Shown piece by piece: positions 1 through 12,903 of a DNA stretch of 64,000 nt (the stretch's first letter is position 1; every line of letters begins with the position of its first letter). Below the pieces are notes generated by a model. It saw nothing but the letters and a program-made list of their open reading frames with translations. It searched no databases and was not told where the DNA came from. The stretch is from Nymphaea colorata (lineage: Eukaryota > Streptophyta > Magnoliopsida > Nymphaeales > Nymphaeaceae): assembly GCF_008831285.2 (NCBI RefSeq), contig NC_045147.1:18268854-18332853 (forward strand). The letters run 5' to 3'. A program made the translations under genes and the position numbers.

Positions 1-2899
1 TGACTGCGGGAGAGTAGGTCTCCCAACCTGTATATAACAAAAATGAGCTGCATGAAACAAATTCCGATGGTGTCTGTGGACTTCCTCTTTACAGGTTTCA
101 CTCGGTCATCCTCATGTGGAAGTGCTCAATATTGTTGACTACTAATCACATTGCATCTGATGAATGTTTTCTCAGTTTGTATAAGAAACAATGTAAAGAT
201 TGATGCACGACCCGCTCAATCTAGTTTTTATTGCTCCTCTCCAGCATCGGTGGTACTGCTCTTTAACTAAAGAAGTTAGTGAGAAGAAGACTAAGAAAAA
301 TTTCAATAGAGAGAACCGTTTGCACGGGCAGAGACACAGACAAAAGGGTATAAGAACGTCAAGTCGAAGGTACGTTGGTGTTCAAGGTGCAGGTCATCGA
401 AACGTCCAAAGAGATGCTTTTTTGCTGAAGGCTGACAAGAACACGCACCTTGGGTAGTGAAGTAACAATAGGTTTCAGCTCATCGAATCTTAAGAACAGC
501 AATGTATCTTATAGGTATTAGACACTTGTGATTTTCTGACAGAGTCACAGGTGCCTTAGTGGTATCTGCGTGAAAACATAGGAGTTGCCATGACAATATA
601 AAGGAACACGGGCAGGTGCATAAAGCATCAAATTGTAGGAGGTCCAGAGATCAAAATCGTATTAGGTCTGCATTTCAAAGCAATGTTAAACCGCCTTTAA
701 CAGAATAAAAAGGTATATGGGAGTGATAGGAAAAAGAGCCACAAAAGAAGCTAAAAAAGAATATGACAAAGATTTGTGAAAGCAGTTATAGAAAGAAAGA
801 AAGAAAGAAATACATCAGCCAGAAATTGAGCCGAACAACATGAATAATCAAGTGAAAGTGAAGACTCTGGTAAGAGAAGCATGAACACACCAGCGGCTTA
901 TTGGAAATAAATGAAGATAGGGGTCCATATAGAACCAGCCCCAATGGTCGGCACGGGCTTCGCAATGGTGCCTGACTGCTTGTACTACTTTGATGGTTTA
1001 CCTGTCCTTTATCTTAGGTTGAAAAGGTGAATAAACACAGAATATGTTCTGTCTAAAAAGAAAAGGTCCCTGCAGGCTTGGAATATGTTCTTGCGCATAA
1101 GCATATTTTAGACAGAATCTGCAGTAATGGCAACCAAAGTGTTTAAACGACGATGATACTTGTATCTTTAACATGCAAGGATTCATTCTTGTCAACTCTC
1201 TCTAAGGCAGTGAGCATGAACGCACTATCATGTAATGTTCCGCCTTCTTCTGTTTGGTCATCTCTCTCTACCTCTCTCTCTCTCTTCTCTTTCTGTCGCT
1301 GTGTGTGTGTTGTTGGGTTGGGGGGAGGGGGGTGGAGTGGGTTGAGCAACTATGAGCATTACTGCGAGTTGTTTGTTCAGTCCAATCAGACAACTAACAG
1401 TTTTGTGGCTCCAATAACAACTTTTCACAAAAATAATTGACAGCTAAAGTTTGATTTCAACATATTTCTTTAAACATGTTAATGTTTGGTTGTTGGATCA
1501 AATTTGACCACACTACTGACACGTTGTCCTCTTAGCCCTTTATTTATTTATTTATTTTTTATCAAAAGCGTCGGAAAACACATCTATTATTCTACAAGTT
1601 CAAATCAGACAGGAAAAATCATGTAGTAGGTGTGTATGCATGTACACATACAATTTGTTCAGAATTTGCTATTGTTCTTTCAAATTTGTTTTGGAAATCC
1701 AAACTTACAAGTCATGATCTATAAAGGTTGTTTATCGTTGAACAACTCTTCAAAATTTGAATTTCTTGGTTCCAAACAATATCGAAGTTGTTTTGGTGAC
1801 TAAAATATCAAGCGCTGAAAAATATATCAAATTTTGTAGGTCTAGAAAAACCTGTTAAGATGAGAACACAATGTAAAGGATTGATTTTGTAGGTTTTTTG
1901 TTATAGTTGAACAAATCTCTTTACCATCAAATTGAGTCCAACCAACCTGGATTCAGGATCCCAACTATATTGTATATACAAACATTAGTATCTTATGTGT
2001 GTTTTACAGAAGGCATGGAGTGTTTATGCCTAGAATTACTTGTGGACAATATTAGCAATAACTTATGGACCAGTTAGCAAATACCACTAAAGCAGAAGAA
2101 ACCTAATATTGGCCATAGCTCAATAAGACTACAACCTGCAGACAAAAGAAAACTTTCAATGTCCTCTTGGATCTTGCCATCACCAAACACCCCCAAAAGA
2201 ATATCACAAGGTCCTTTTACATTGCCCAAGGCAATTATTGCAATTTCATGAATGGTCAAGGCTTTATTATTGTTTGCTTTGCATGCTCTATCTAGGTTAG
2301 GAACTTAGGGCTACAAAAAGTGACATTGAGCCAAAAACATCTGCAGCCTGTGGCTTCTTCATAAGCATACTTCCAGATTAATCTTATGATGTTCTAAACT
2401 ATTTACTAGCAGTAGCATATAATGTGAAATTTCAGACTGCACCTTTCACACCCATTAGGCATTATAGTTACAGCTGCCATGAATCACCAGCCTTTTGCTC
2501 CCATGGTCCAAGTTTTATTGCACCTGGGATGTCTATATAGCTTTGCTATTATGCTAGACTGTCAAATCTCAGAATCCATACAGTTCCATGTTGATCTGGA
2601 TTTGCACGATGGATCAATATTCCTACTCACGTATCCTTCCAAAGGAACTACCAGGCACATTGTTATAGGCACATGACAACCATGTGAGGGTTCTGCAGCA
2701 TTGTCTGGTCAAATTCAAATTATGCATCTATATGCTCTCTTACCTGACCCTGGTAAGATCTCAATAGGTATGTCCAGAAAATGTATCTCCATTAATCCAC
2801 ACAAATTTGTTTTCTGCTGTGATGCTGGTGATCGTGTGAGTTCACTTACAATAACTAAGATCCACAGCTTCAGCTGTGCAGCTCACAGATACAATATGA

Positions 2900-2968
2900 T
2901 AGGTTCAAGGATCAAACTTGCATAGGTTCAAGGATCAAACTTGCATAGGTTCAAGGATCAAACTTGCA
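2900..2968. repeat. 23-bp unit tandem repeat, three copies
   Basis: The unit TAGGTTCAAGGATCAAACT plus TGCA occurs three times head to tail without mismatch. The identity of the copies points to recent slippage or unequal exchange. No gene overlaps it. Confidence 0.9.
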
Positions 2969-4142
2969 GCTGCCTTCCCCTTCTGCATGTTGTTGGCATG
3001 TACAGTAGTTCAACTTCTTTGCTGATGAATTGCTTCAAGCTGGGTTACTTACTAAAAACAAATGGGCGAGACTAGCAAATGAGTGTTTGGGTTCCTTATT
3101 ATCTTTTCATTACATAAATGAAAAAACAATGACAACCAACTCATGGAAATGCCATTTAGACTAATCAAGGTGTCAGTTCATGCACATCCTGAATAGGAGA
3201 AGATGATGGCATTGTGCATAAAGTGCATAACATATGGAATTCTATTGTTCTGTTATATCAACAGAAATATATGGAACTCAGGACAACTTACAAACAGGCA
3301 GTTGATAAATGTCGCATTCTTTGTCCTAGTTCTACCTAGACATCTTGTTCTTTATTTGTGCTTAATAATATCCAAAATATGATCTAATCCTACTGGAAAT
3401 CTTAAGACCCACAAAGATATAATGGACACGTCCTGCACCATCTGCCAAATGTCCATACCTATATGTCTTCTGTGAACCTGTGGTGTTAGAAAAGAAAACT
3501 GCTTGACAATCTGGCAAGGCAGAATCTTGAAAAATAGCAACAAGGATTCCAGAAGCTAGCCACAGCCACAGCCACAAGACAAATAACTAGAACAACATGA
3601 GACCCAAAAGCACAAAGCAGCAAGAAAGCAACCATGATACAATGACTTTGATCCCCATTCCATCAGACATGACAAGCACTGCACCCGAGGGGAGTATCCA
3701 AATGCTTCAGCAGAAGAGTACATTATATTGGTTATTTAATTCCTTGCTGCTACTTCTAGATTAGTTTGCAAGGTTCCATATGCAACTGCTTTGTTTGTTA
3801 TTGGTCAAGACTGGAATAAAGACTAAACCTTAATTACTTTCAATATCATTCATCTTGCAACAACAGGAGACCAAGATCTGTAGAGCTTTGAATTCAAAAG
3901 AAGTAGCACTATGTTAGTGGAGTTTCAGCAACGCTTTTGGGCTTACTTATTACACTTTGAACAAATTTAGCAGAATCTCGTCCTGCATTAATACTTGAAA
4001 ACAAAGAAAAGGAAATTCTCTAACTATGCATTAACGAGACAGATATCATACTCTTTGGATGCACTACCCAAAGAATTTTGATGAATTAATGAAACTATTG
4101 TGCATGACCTCAATACATAAGGCATGAATAAAAAAGAGCAGA

Positions 4143-4181
<39 letters not shown>
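4143..4181. repeat. Compound (TG)n(AG)n microsatellite
   Basis: About nine TG units switch directly into about ten AG units. It is a likely length-polymorphic locus with no visible gene association. Confidence 0.9.
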
Positions 4182-5634
4182 TCATTATTCCTGTATACTC
4201 AAGTAGGAGAGAATGAATTGCAAATGACATTTGTCTACTATTTACAGATTTACTCTATGGGCTGCTAAAGCAAGAGAATGCCAATCGCTAACTATAACAT
4301 CTCTTACAAGCCTTAGTGCATCTAGCTTAACGAAACATGCTAATAAGGTACCAGAAATAATAGACATTTCATATACAACAACTCGATCTAGACACTAATA
4401 ACTGCTATAGACTGTGTTGGTTCAATTACAAATTTACAACCTTTCACATGAAGCCTCCATCAGCAGCAGCTTTTGCATCTGTTTAGGGAGTATCAATAAT
4501 TTCCTGCTTTTTGGTGAACTTCCTCTTTGTTTACACAACATAGGTAATTGATAGAGCTTCTTATGCAGCCATTGGCTCAATTTCATTCCATAAGTACTAC
4601 TTGCATTTGTCTGAAACTCTACAAGGTATGGTCATTACTATAGAGTGACACGACGAAGAAAACAATCCAAGAGGCTTTAACAATAATTAGGATTTCAGTT
4701 CATGGATTTGAGTTATAATCCAGAACATCACTATTGGATTGCAATTGACGATGAAAGTTGGCATACACCATGTATTTGAGTCATTGAATTTTGAATTGAA
4801 GAACAGATGGGAGGGCATTAGAGCATGTTCCCTGATGTTAAGGTAAGTGATGATTTGTTCATGGTTAAAGATGTAAACAACTTGCTTCTTCGACACGATT
4901 ATTTTCTGGTCATAACATTTGGAAGATCGCTCTTTTAATTTTAGGATTCAAGCGAAGACAATGTGAGAGCTAGAAACCTAGACATGAAGAGAAACAACAA
5001 CGTTGTTAACAATTTATCCTTCTTGACAAGCGAAAGGGTTAATGCAGGAAAAAGCAAACAACTATTCATGATTTATGCTACACCTCTGCTTCATGATCAT
5101 ATGGGGTCGTTACTACTCAAAAGTCAAAAGTGTTCAGAAGACAGTTTTCTAGTATGGGATTAGGCCATGCTCTCTTCTGTACACCTTTCCTAGACAAAGT
5201 ACCATGTCTATACCACCTGGTTATTGTCTTTTAAAGCAATGAAATGTAGTTACTCAAGATTCTGAATAGCAGAAGGGAAACATGCTTTTATGATACTCTC
5301 TTTATTTCGAGATAACAAGGACGACGTCTACTATTGCGGGCATTGGCATCTGCTGCATTACACAAGCGTGCTAGTCCTTGCGTCTGTTTTGCCCGTGATC
5401 CTACGTCGTCACTCTGACTCTTCTAGGCGAAACATTCTTGAAAACAATCAGGGGTTACGAATTCCATTCTTTGGTTATTCATCTTCAGAACTAATATACA
5501 CTGAGAACTTGTTCACCGAACTCTCAAACAGAAAAGAACAATCTTACCATTCGATGTAAGTTCTATTATCGAAGAATTACAGACAGACAGAGAGCACATT
5601 ACAAAAGAGGCATAAGCATATATTTGATACCTCT

Positions 5635-6267
5635 TCATTGAATGAAGTACCCGGAGAGGAAGAGTACAAAGAAGAAGATCAAGGACCCATAGATTAACAC
5701 GGCCTTCTGCCCGGACGTCAGGGAATTCCCGCCAAGCCCGAACTGCTGGTTCTCAGCGAACCCCGCGATCTCCACGCTCTTGTTGTCGAAGAAGGACTTA
5801 GCCGCCCCGCAGGTGGGGCATCTCCAATCGTCCGGCAGCTTCGCGAATTCGAGCCCCGGCGGAATTGGGTAGGAAGGATCCCCGATTTTCTCATTGTATT
5901 TGTACCCGCAGGACCTGCATTCGTGTATCCCGGTGTTCAGTACAGCGAATTTCTCCTCTAATCTACGCTTGGCGGCCTCTTTGATTGCCTCCTCCTCGTC
6001 CGTCTCTGGAGTCTCGCCTGGTTCTCCGACGCCGTCAGTGGATTCCGGCAAAGATGAGGTGTTTTCTGAGACGGGTTTGTCTTCTTTGCTGATGTTAAGG
6101 GACATGCAGATGACTTGCCTTCCAAGGGAAATGGGCTTTGAGGAGGGGAGATGGGGTCTTCTGCAAAGAGTGGGAGTGAAAATGGGTTGGGGTACCCTTG
6201 AAGACAGGAACTCCCTTGTATGGAGCTGGAAATAGAGAGCTGTTGATCCACCTGCCGATAACGCCAT
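5635..6267 (-). CDS. RBD1: Plastid rubredoxin, RBD1-type photosystem II assembly factor
   Basis: This is an intronless gene for a 210-residue protein. Residues 1 to about 52 are Ser/Arg/Pro-rich with few acids, as in a chloroplast transit peptide. An acidic linker (about 60-100) follows. The rubredoxin fold has the iron ligands C117-x2-C120 (CRSCGY) and C150-x2-C153 (CPTCG), with the GDPSYPIPPG loop between them. A single C-terminal membrane helix lies at about 189-208, ending SGYFIQ. This order (transit peptide, rubredoxin, C-terminal anchor) matches plant and algal RBD1, a thylakoid protein known to be needed for photosystem II assembly. That role is taken from the family, not seen here. 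I chose the ATG at 6267 (MALSAGG). The frame stays open upstream to another ATG at 6399, which would add 44 basic residues that do not look like a transit peptide. Confidence 0.93.
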   Translation of the reverse strand: MALSAGGSTALYFQLHTREFLSSRVPQPIFTPTLCRRPHLPSSKPISLGRQVICMSLNISKEDKPVSENTSSLPESTDGVGEPGETPETDEEEAIKEAAKRRLEEKFAVLNTGIHECRSCGYKYNEKIGDPSYPIPPGLEFAKLPDDWRCPTCGAAKSFFDNKSVEIAGFAENQQFGLGGNSLTSGQKAVLIYGSLIFFFVLFLSGYFIQ

Positions 6268-8482
6268 CTTCAGTGGGATTTTTCTCTTACTCAGGAGACG
6301 GAGAAACAAAGGGAGAAGGGGCGGAATCAACTCCCACGACTTCCTATCGTGTTTCCTCTTATGCCATGGTTGAACGGAGATGCGGAGAGCAGAGAGCATA
6401 TGCTTCTTGTCATGGCAATGAATCGGATAAGATGGTTTCTACGTGTTGTTGGTTGCTTGTGGTCTACACGTACGAACGGGAAGAATCAAATCGGATACTT
6501 CCCCTTCATCTTTTCCCATAATTTTTTCTTTTTATGGAAGAACTTGTGGTCGCAAATGCGGGATCTCCCGCCCTGCTCCTGTGGGGAAAACTTTCGTGGG
6601 ACAATAAACTTTTTAACCGTTTCCAACCAAGCACAGTGAAAACTCTTTTCAGTGGAAAGTTGTAAGGGTTTCTGGTGGGTGTTAGCCAGAAAATTTTTTC
6701 AGAGGGACACTTGTTCACAAATAGAAATAAAGAAACATTGAGGGACTCCATCACTGCCCATATATTGCTCTACCACTAGTGTCTGCAAATTGCGGTGGCT
6801 AATCTGTTGCATGGAACTCGGCTGCAAATGGTTCGATTTTTCTCAGGCATTCCACTCAGAATTTCAAGTTTGGATCATTATTTTCCACTTATCACAGATT
6901 ACACTGAGATTCATATATGATCTTGATTGCACTCGGGTTTTTCAACCTCATCGGTCCCCATCCTCCAGTTACAGTGAAGTTGGAGATTTCTTCTGATAAT
7001 CATTCTCAAAATTTGACAAAATTATTCTTGCAATGGGGAGTAAGCAAGCAAACGTGCCAATCTCATGTATTTGAGAAAAAAAAAATTCATTGCCATGATC
7101 GTCATCATCATCACTGAGCAATGTGGATTGAGCACTGTGGCATCAACCACGTGAATCACGATGCTTCGGCAACTTTCCCCTCTCTCCCACAGCCTTTCAT
7201 TGTCAACAAGAACTTGTTCCCCATGACTAGATTTTGTTATCTATTGTTTTCAGAAGAGCCAATTGGCAGTGCTTTGCATGTGCTAGAGTTTCAATGTCAA
7301 GAAAGAGAAGGAAATTGTGTTTGCAAGGAGACGAAAGTTGGTCCTCACCAGGGACAAGACAAATTTTCATCGCTCTAAAAGCACATGCGTTCCATCACTT
7401 TAACTGCTCGCTAGTTCCAAATATGCATAGGCAATGCTATCATATCATTTGATGCAACTATCCCAAAATCGTCTGCTTAGATGTCGAAAAGGACATAGCT
7501 TGAATTACTTTAAACTGTATCAATGAACTTTTTGGTACTAAAAGTGCCCGCCCTTTTCATAGTGAATTGAAAAAGAGTCGATCATAATTGATACAACATT
7601 ATTGAACTCAAGAGCAATGTTGTCAAGATTTGTTTCCGAACTATACATATCATTACTTATTGACCTATATCAACCTTATTTTATTAAACAAACTTAATAA
7701 ATAATCTTTGTCAATACATTATATGGTAGTCCTAACTTCTGAGTTCTTTTAGGTATGATATGTAGGAGACCCATCTGGTTACAGCATTTGTATTGAGTTG
7801 AAAATCAGAGATAAGCAATCTAAAGATCCTTGAAGTGGTTAGTACAATAGACATGGTGGATACTAGTAGTTTGTCAGTTTCTAGTGCGAATTATCAAGAC
7901 ATCAACCTTATGTTCTGCAAAATGGAAGATACCATTATGCAAGTTGAAGCATAGCAAAGGCGATACCTCGAAACACCAAAACCAAACATGATTTCTTGAG
8001 AAAATAGGTAGAAAGGTGTGGACTTCGGCCATCTTGTTGAAACACCGAAACTAAACCTGATTGCTAGGGGAATAGGTAGAAAGGTAGGGTCCTTGAACAT
8101 CTTATCTTATTAGTGGTAGGATGAAATATTCATCCTGCTAACTAATAAATAATTACCAAAAAGATGGTTTCCCAAGAGCTGACTTGATTGCTTTGCAGTT
8201 CAAATGCAATCATGAAATCTTTTAATGGGGTATCCTTTTTCTCTTATATATAAGACAATTTATTCTTCATGTGCAACGAAAAGTTTCCATCTTACAAGAA
8301 CATAAATGACTAGAAGTAAAAGTATGCAGGTTATTGTAAAAAAACGTACGTACTCTTTCGCATCTAAATCTTTATGTTGGAGGAGGTAAGAACAGTGTGT
8401 CCGTTCCTTTCTGTCAAACAAGCTCCACAAAGACTCTGTGAATTGGTGGCAAACGTTTGTACACTTAGAATAAGCAGGCAGA

Positions 8483-8670
8483 GTTAAGGTTTTGAATAAT
8501 TTTTTAATATATCATGCCCACATTGGCCCCAAATAGGCGTTAGAAAAATAATCTAAAAGTTTTGAATAATTTTTTAATATATCATGCCTATTGGCAGTGC
8601 ACATTGACCCCAAATAGGCATTAGAAAAATAATCTTAAAGTTTTGAATTTTTTTTTAATATATCCTGCCG
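8483..8670. repeat. Imperfect tandem repeat, 75-80 bp unit, about 2.5 copies
   Basis: A unit starting AAAGTTTTGAATAATTTTTT and containing CCCCAAATAGGC is repeated at about 8483, 8557 and 8637. The third copy is truncated, and the second has a small insertion. No coding association is visible. Confidence 0.8.
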
Positions 8671-9642
8671 GTCAGCGGACATGGGCCGATCCGCTTCCGA
8701 TACCCGAGTACCTGACTTTTGAAGTGGGGTGTATCGGTTTACATAGTGCATCGACAAGCAACCGATACGATTTGTATCGGTTTATAGAATCCCACACACA
8801 TCGGACATAGTTCGTTTTTCAATTCAAGCCGATTCGAGCAGTTGAATTCGATGGTTAGGAGCACCTTAGTTGTTCTTTTGGGTGCGCTCATGTGACGTAG
8901 ACGAGTTTCAAAGTTCAAGAAACGTGATTACTTGTTACCTCCAAGCCGGACCTCAAATTGATTGGATATTTTCTTACGTCCATATATTTTTCAAGTCGTC
9001 AGAAGTCGACATCAAAATATGACTGCATGGTTGACAATAGGAACTGATTGTTATTGTTTCATGAATCTGTTCTAAAAGTAAAAGTTACGAAAATATGTAT
9101 AAGATATTATGTTATAATGTTTCATGAATCTTTTTGAAACTTTAAGGTAAATTCATGGAATTGTAATAACCTGTTAGTGTTGTCAAACAAGTAGGAAGTG
9201 TTTAGACAAAAGAACAATGTATAAGTATCTCATGAATCTATTTTAAAAATTAGACTAATTCATAGAACAATGTGTTCTAATTTTAAATGAACCTGTCCTA
9301 ATCTATGAGGTAGCTTAGTGGAACATTTACATAGTGTTCTTTTGTTCAAACACTTTCATAGGACTCGTTTGGCAAATAGAAAAGTTACAAACTGTTTATG
9401 AATATGGCTCCAAGACAAACAAAGCCTTAGAGATCTATTGGCATCTGGACAAAAACTGAATTTGGGTTTGGTAAAAAATGATCCACTTATAGTTTTATGC
9501 GCAATTAACAGTTTTTTACTTGAGATATAAAACGTGGGGCTTGCGTTTGATTCGGCCCTGGCTTGTTGAACAATTCAAATTAATGATGGAAAATGTTGGT
9601 CAATGACTATTAAGCATAGAAAATGATCTCATTAATAGCAGA

Positions 9643-9689
9643 CCCCCCCCCCACACACACACATATATATATATAGAGAGAGAGAGAGA
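9643..9689. repeat. Four-part microsatellite C10-(AC)n-(AT)n-(AG)n
   Basis: A run of ten C is followed by AC, AT and AG dinucleotide tracts, each passing directly into the next. It abuts the left terminal repeat of the miniature element at 9691. Confidence 0.9.
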
Positions 9690-9690
9690 A

Positions 9691-9906
9691 ATTGAATGGT
9701 AATTTTGGTTTTTAAAATCATCCAACCATCTAATAAGGATCATCTGATCCAACATCCAGGATGGTTTAGAAAAAAACAAGGAGAAAAAAATGAACAATGT
9801 TCTTGTTATATAATATTAGTTTACACATTTTTCTTTTTGTTTTTTTCTCAACAATTCATCAATTGGATGACTGAGTGATCTAAAAAAACTTGAGTCACCA
9901 TTCAAT
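9691..9906. mobile_element. Miniature inverted-repeat element, copy 1
   Basis: A 216-bp non-coding segment is bounded by the perfect 10-bp inverted ends ATTGAATGGT and ACCATTCAAT. The pairing continues imperfectly for two more bases. The interior (CCAACCATCT then ATCTGATCCAACATCC) aligns with the minus strand of 40732-40963, so this is a dispersed family. No clear target duplication is visible because the left flank is a microsatellite. The superfamily is not assigned. Confidence 0.65.
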
Positions 9907-10502
9907 CATATATATATTTCTCAAAACTGAAAGGTAGAGATCTAATTCTAGCATCAAAATGTAGTTTATAAATGCTTGTACTTGGCTTCGATGATGCCAA
10001 AACCCAATCAAATATCTGGTTTTAGTGCCAAAACAAGAGGTTGATCGAGGTTTAGTGTCATCCAAATGGGCCATGAGTAAGACATTGATTGCTTAGCATT
10101 GTGAAGAAAGGGAAAATTCTAGCCGAAAGTAAGATGACTTTTTGAGCATGGGCTAGAACACATTCAGGCCGACTTTCAGGAAAGCTTATGTTGCGTGCTG
10201 CAGCTCTCATCCTTGCCTCCTCGCTCGTGGCACAAATAGTTCGCGAACTTTATGTGCAAAAAATCAAAGAGAAAGGAAATTATGGTCGTGAAATAACTGG
10301 ATATAAAGAGCATAGTTTTGACTTCGAATAAAGAGAATGAAAGCGAGAGTGGAATGTGGCAAATGCTATTGTACTTTTTCTCCAAGGATGTTGTGATAAA
10401 GCTGTAACTAGAAACATTGCATTGCTCGCATTTGAGATATGTGAGTAAAGCTGGGGGTAGGTAATCGGACAGGCTTTTGCTGGTTCGATAACTTTTTGCA
10501 AT

Positions 10503-10601
10503 CAGGGGTGAAGTCAGAAATTTTTCATGAGGAGAGCCGAATTATAGTTTCAAAATTTTGGGGCTAGGGCCCTTACCAGCCCTCCCTTGGCTCCGCCCAT
10601 G
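10503..10601. mobile_element. Short hAT-like miniature element, degenerate copy
   Basis: This 99-bp segment begins CAGGGGTGAAGTCAG and ends GGCTCCGCCCATG, giving inverted ends of the type CAGGGGYGGAGYCA seen at 26.3, 30.0 and 44.5 kb. Its interior resembles the left part of the 44.5-kb copy. The flanking 8-mers match at only about 5 of 8 positions, so the target duplication is decayed or my ends are off by a base or two. Confidence 0.5.
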
Positions 10602-12765
10602 TCTGAATTTGGGCACGGGCTCGGGCTTCGGACATGTTGGATACGGATTTTGTATCGGGTTGGGCAGCCCTTAATTTGAGGAAATTTCAAGATAAGGGAG
10701 ATGTATCAACTTATTTCAGCTTAGACATTCATTTTCTTTTTGGTTTCCTGGATAGTCTTAGTCACATAAGAGTGGGTCCTGAACCGAATCTAAAGCACCG
10801 GCGTATGATTTGGGTTGGAACCGAATCTAACGACATGGAAGAGATGGATCAAGATAGAAAAGCCATATTCACAAATAAATGCTCGTTCAAATTGGATATT
10901 CGACCTCCACCAAGTTTGAGCCGATCTGAAACCTTGGTCCAAATTCGAACAAAAGACAAACTCAAAAAATTTAAATGCAGTTCAAATGCATTGATGGCCT
11001 TCTTGTGATGATCCAAACCCAAGAACCATAGCCGGCTTCAAGTTTAAGATCTTCATATAAATGGCTTCAATATTCTTCGTCTTTTCTGCTGTCTCCAGAG
11101 ACCCACAGCGCCCGATTTCTAATGCATTTAAATTCTCACCGTTTGGTATGTTACTTATTATTACGGATACGTCACAATCACGAACAAGCCGTTGCTAAGA
11201 GCGTCTTACTTTGGTCATTTTACAAAACAAAACCAAAGTTTCAGCTAAAATAATAAAGATACCAACCAGATGAATCATGAATGATTTTTTTTCTTTTTTT
11301 ATTAGTAACCCGGATTGGTGAAAATTTGTTTTTATTTTTTAACGAGTTGTGAAAATTTGATTTGTTTATTTGGGCGACACAGCTAAAATCAATTTTTTTT
11401 ATGAATAATTTTAAGGATTTCAATCATTTTTACAAGATTAAGCCTTGTCAAGATTGGGTCTTCGTCAAATATATCACGTTGAGGATACTCAAGCACCCAA
11501 AAAACATGATTCTGAAAGAAAAATCAGGTTTTGAACCGATCTTTTAGGATGTCGTAGGCTCAACTTTGGCAAAATCAAATACTTTCACAAAATCAATTCT
11601 CTTGAACCCAAACGCTATCTTTTAACGCAATCAGCCGTTTTAAGCAATCTTGCGTTTCAATTCAAGTGGCGAGACAAAAAATCGGTGGTCATATTTTTTC
11701 AAAGAAAGCGTCTTAGTTTTTGAGAGAGGGAGGGAGGGAGGGTTAACCAACCCTGAAGACATGTTGGCTTGACCCGGAATTTCCTGCCCCTCGCACTCGC
11801 ACCTTCCCCCAGTGGACTTGACCCAGAACAGGCCCTCGACCTAACCCTAAGCCCGCAAAGCCCTTCATCTCCGTCATCCAACGGCCAGGGTTTCTCCGTC
11901 CCTTCTCGTGTGGGCCCACCCCACCATGTAGAGAATTAGTAAGGTGGGTCCGGGGACATATCCAAGTGGGCTTGGCCACCCAGAGCAATTTATTGGGAGG
12001 GGGGGTGGGTTCGGAAAAATTAGGCCTGACAGACTGGCCTAGTTTAGGTAGGGCTAGGGGTTCGGGCCCGAGGTTTGGGACCTAACCCGTAGGGCCCACG
12101 TGCCCTGGGTTGCGTTTAGGGATCGCTCCTCAGCTCGGCCCATGGCATGTTTATCTCCTCCTCCACTCCATAGCTGGCAGGTTTGACCGACTACACCTCA
12201 CCCCAGGTCACGCCATCCGTTTGGCCGCCCCCTCTTCATGCACGCGATGCGTATGTACCGGCGTTCCGGGACTACTTCATGAAAGGACTCCTTCCTCTGC
12301 CGCTGAGGTGTTGGTATTGTGCTCCTCCCGGCCCACATGGCAACTGAAATGGGTCTGGATATATCCAATTACTGACGGCTTCCCGAAAATCACCTTATTT
12401 ATTGATTTTGTAAATTTAAAAACGATTTTAAAACACTGCAAATTGATTTATAAAATAAAAGAAAATTCGACCCGTTCTACCAGCCCAGCCATAGAAGGGA
12501 TTGGAAGAAAAGATTTAGGTTTGGAGCCGGGCCGTGATCCAAGACCCGGAATACGGACCTTATCTCCAAGCGGCGGCCTCGTCGTACATACTGCATACGC
12601 ATCCAGAGAAGCGTAGCCGTATTAGTTTATTGGAGGCCATTGACTCACTATTCGAATCTGACCAAAAATCCCAGGGGGACCGTCGGAGTCATTCTTGGGG
12701 TGGGCCGAGGGCGTTTTCGACGTTTCGGTACGCGCGTGCCATCGCAACGAAACGACTGGCCTCCA

Positions 12766-12773
12766 TTTATAAA
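12766..12773 (+). promoter_or_regulatory. TATA box of the GeBP-family gene
   Basis: TTTATAAA stands alone in GC-rich sequence 131 bp before the chosen ATG. Transcription would be expected to begin near 12800, leaving a 5' UTR of about 100 bases rich in GA. The start site is an inference from spacing. Confidence 0.6.
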
Positions 12774-12903
12774 ATGTCCGGCTTTGGGCGCCCTCGCCCG
12801 CATTCGAAAAGGCGCCCGTGAGACGGTCGAGGCGGAGAAAGAGAGAGACGCAAGGACGAGGCCGCTGGAGAGTTAGGAGAGAAAAAGTTGCGTGATTCCG
12901 AAG

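Larger units (their letters stand above)
1..5634. other. Intergenic stretch, no supported gene
   Basis: AT-rich DNA. Open frames are all under 90 codons and none shows a motif I recognise. It holds a GAAA tetranucleotide tract (about 791-810), a 23-bp triple tandem repeat (2900-2968) and a TG/GA microsatellite (4143-4181). The last few hundred bases are presumably the 3' UTR and downstream flank of the rubredoxin gene on the minus strand. The first 200 bases could be the 3' end of a gene lying to the left, but nothing proves it. Confidence 0.5.
6268..12765. other. Intergenic stretch with repeat relics
   Basis: The first few hundred bases should hold the rubredoxin 5' UTR and promoter. Beyond that the DNA is AT-rich to about 11.7 kb, with the tandem repeat at 8483-8670, a compound microsatellite, two miniature elements, and degenerate GC-rich phrases such as those near 8.7 and 10.6 kb that look like old transposon debris. 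From about 11.7 kb the GC content rises toward the GeBP gene. The longest open frame (12110-12616, plus) begins at TTG and resembles no family I know. Confidence 0.5.

Noticed and set aside
3362..3577. Minus-strand frame with WLWLWLASG and a Tyr-rich part
   Set aside because: Looks superficially like a signal anchor, but I know no matching family, the start is not supported, and no adjoining exons were found.
10634..11008. 124-codon plus-strand frame
   Set aside because: Sits in transposon-like debris next to the 10.5-kb element; no domain recognised.
12110..12616. 168-codon plus-strand frame upstream of the GeBP gene
   Set aside because: Begins at TTG, has no recognisable domain, and lies in the GC-rich flank where long chance frames are expected.
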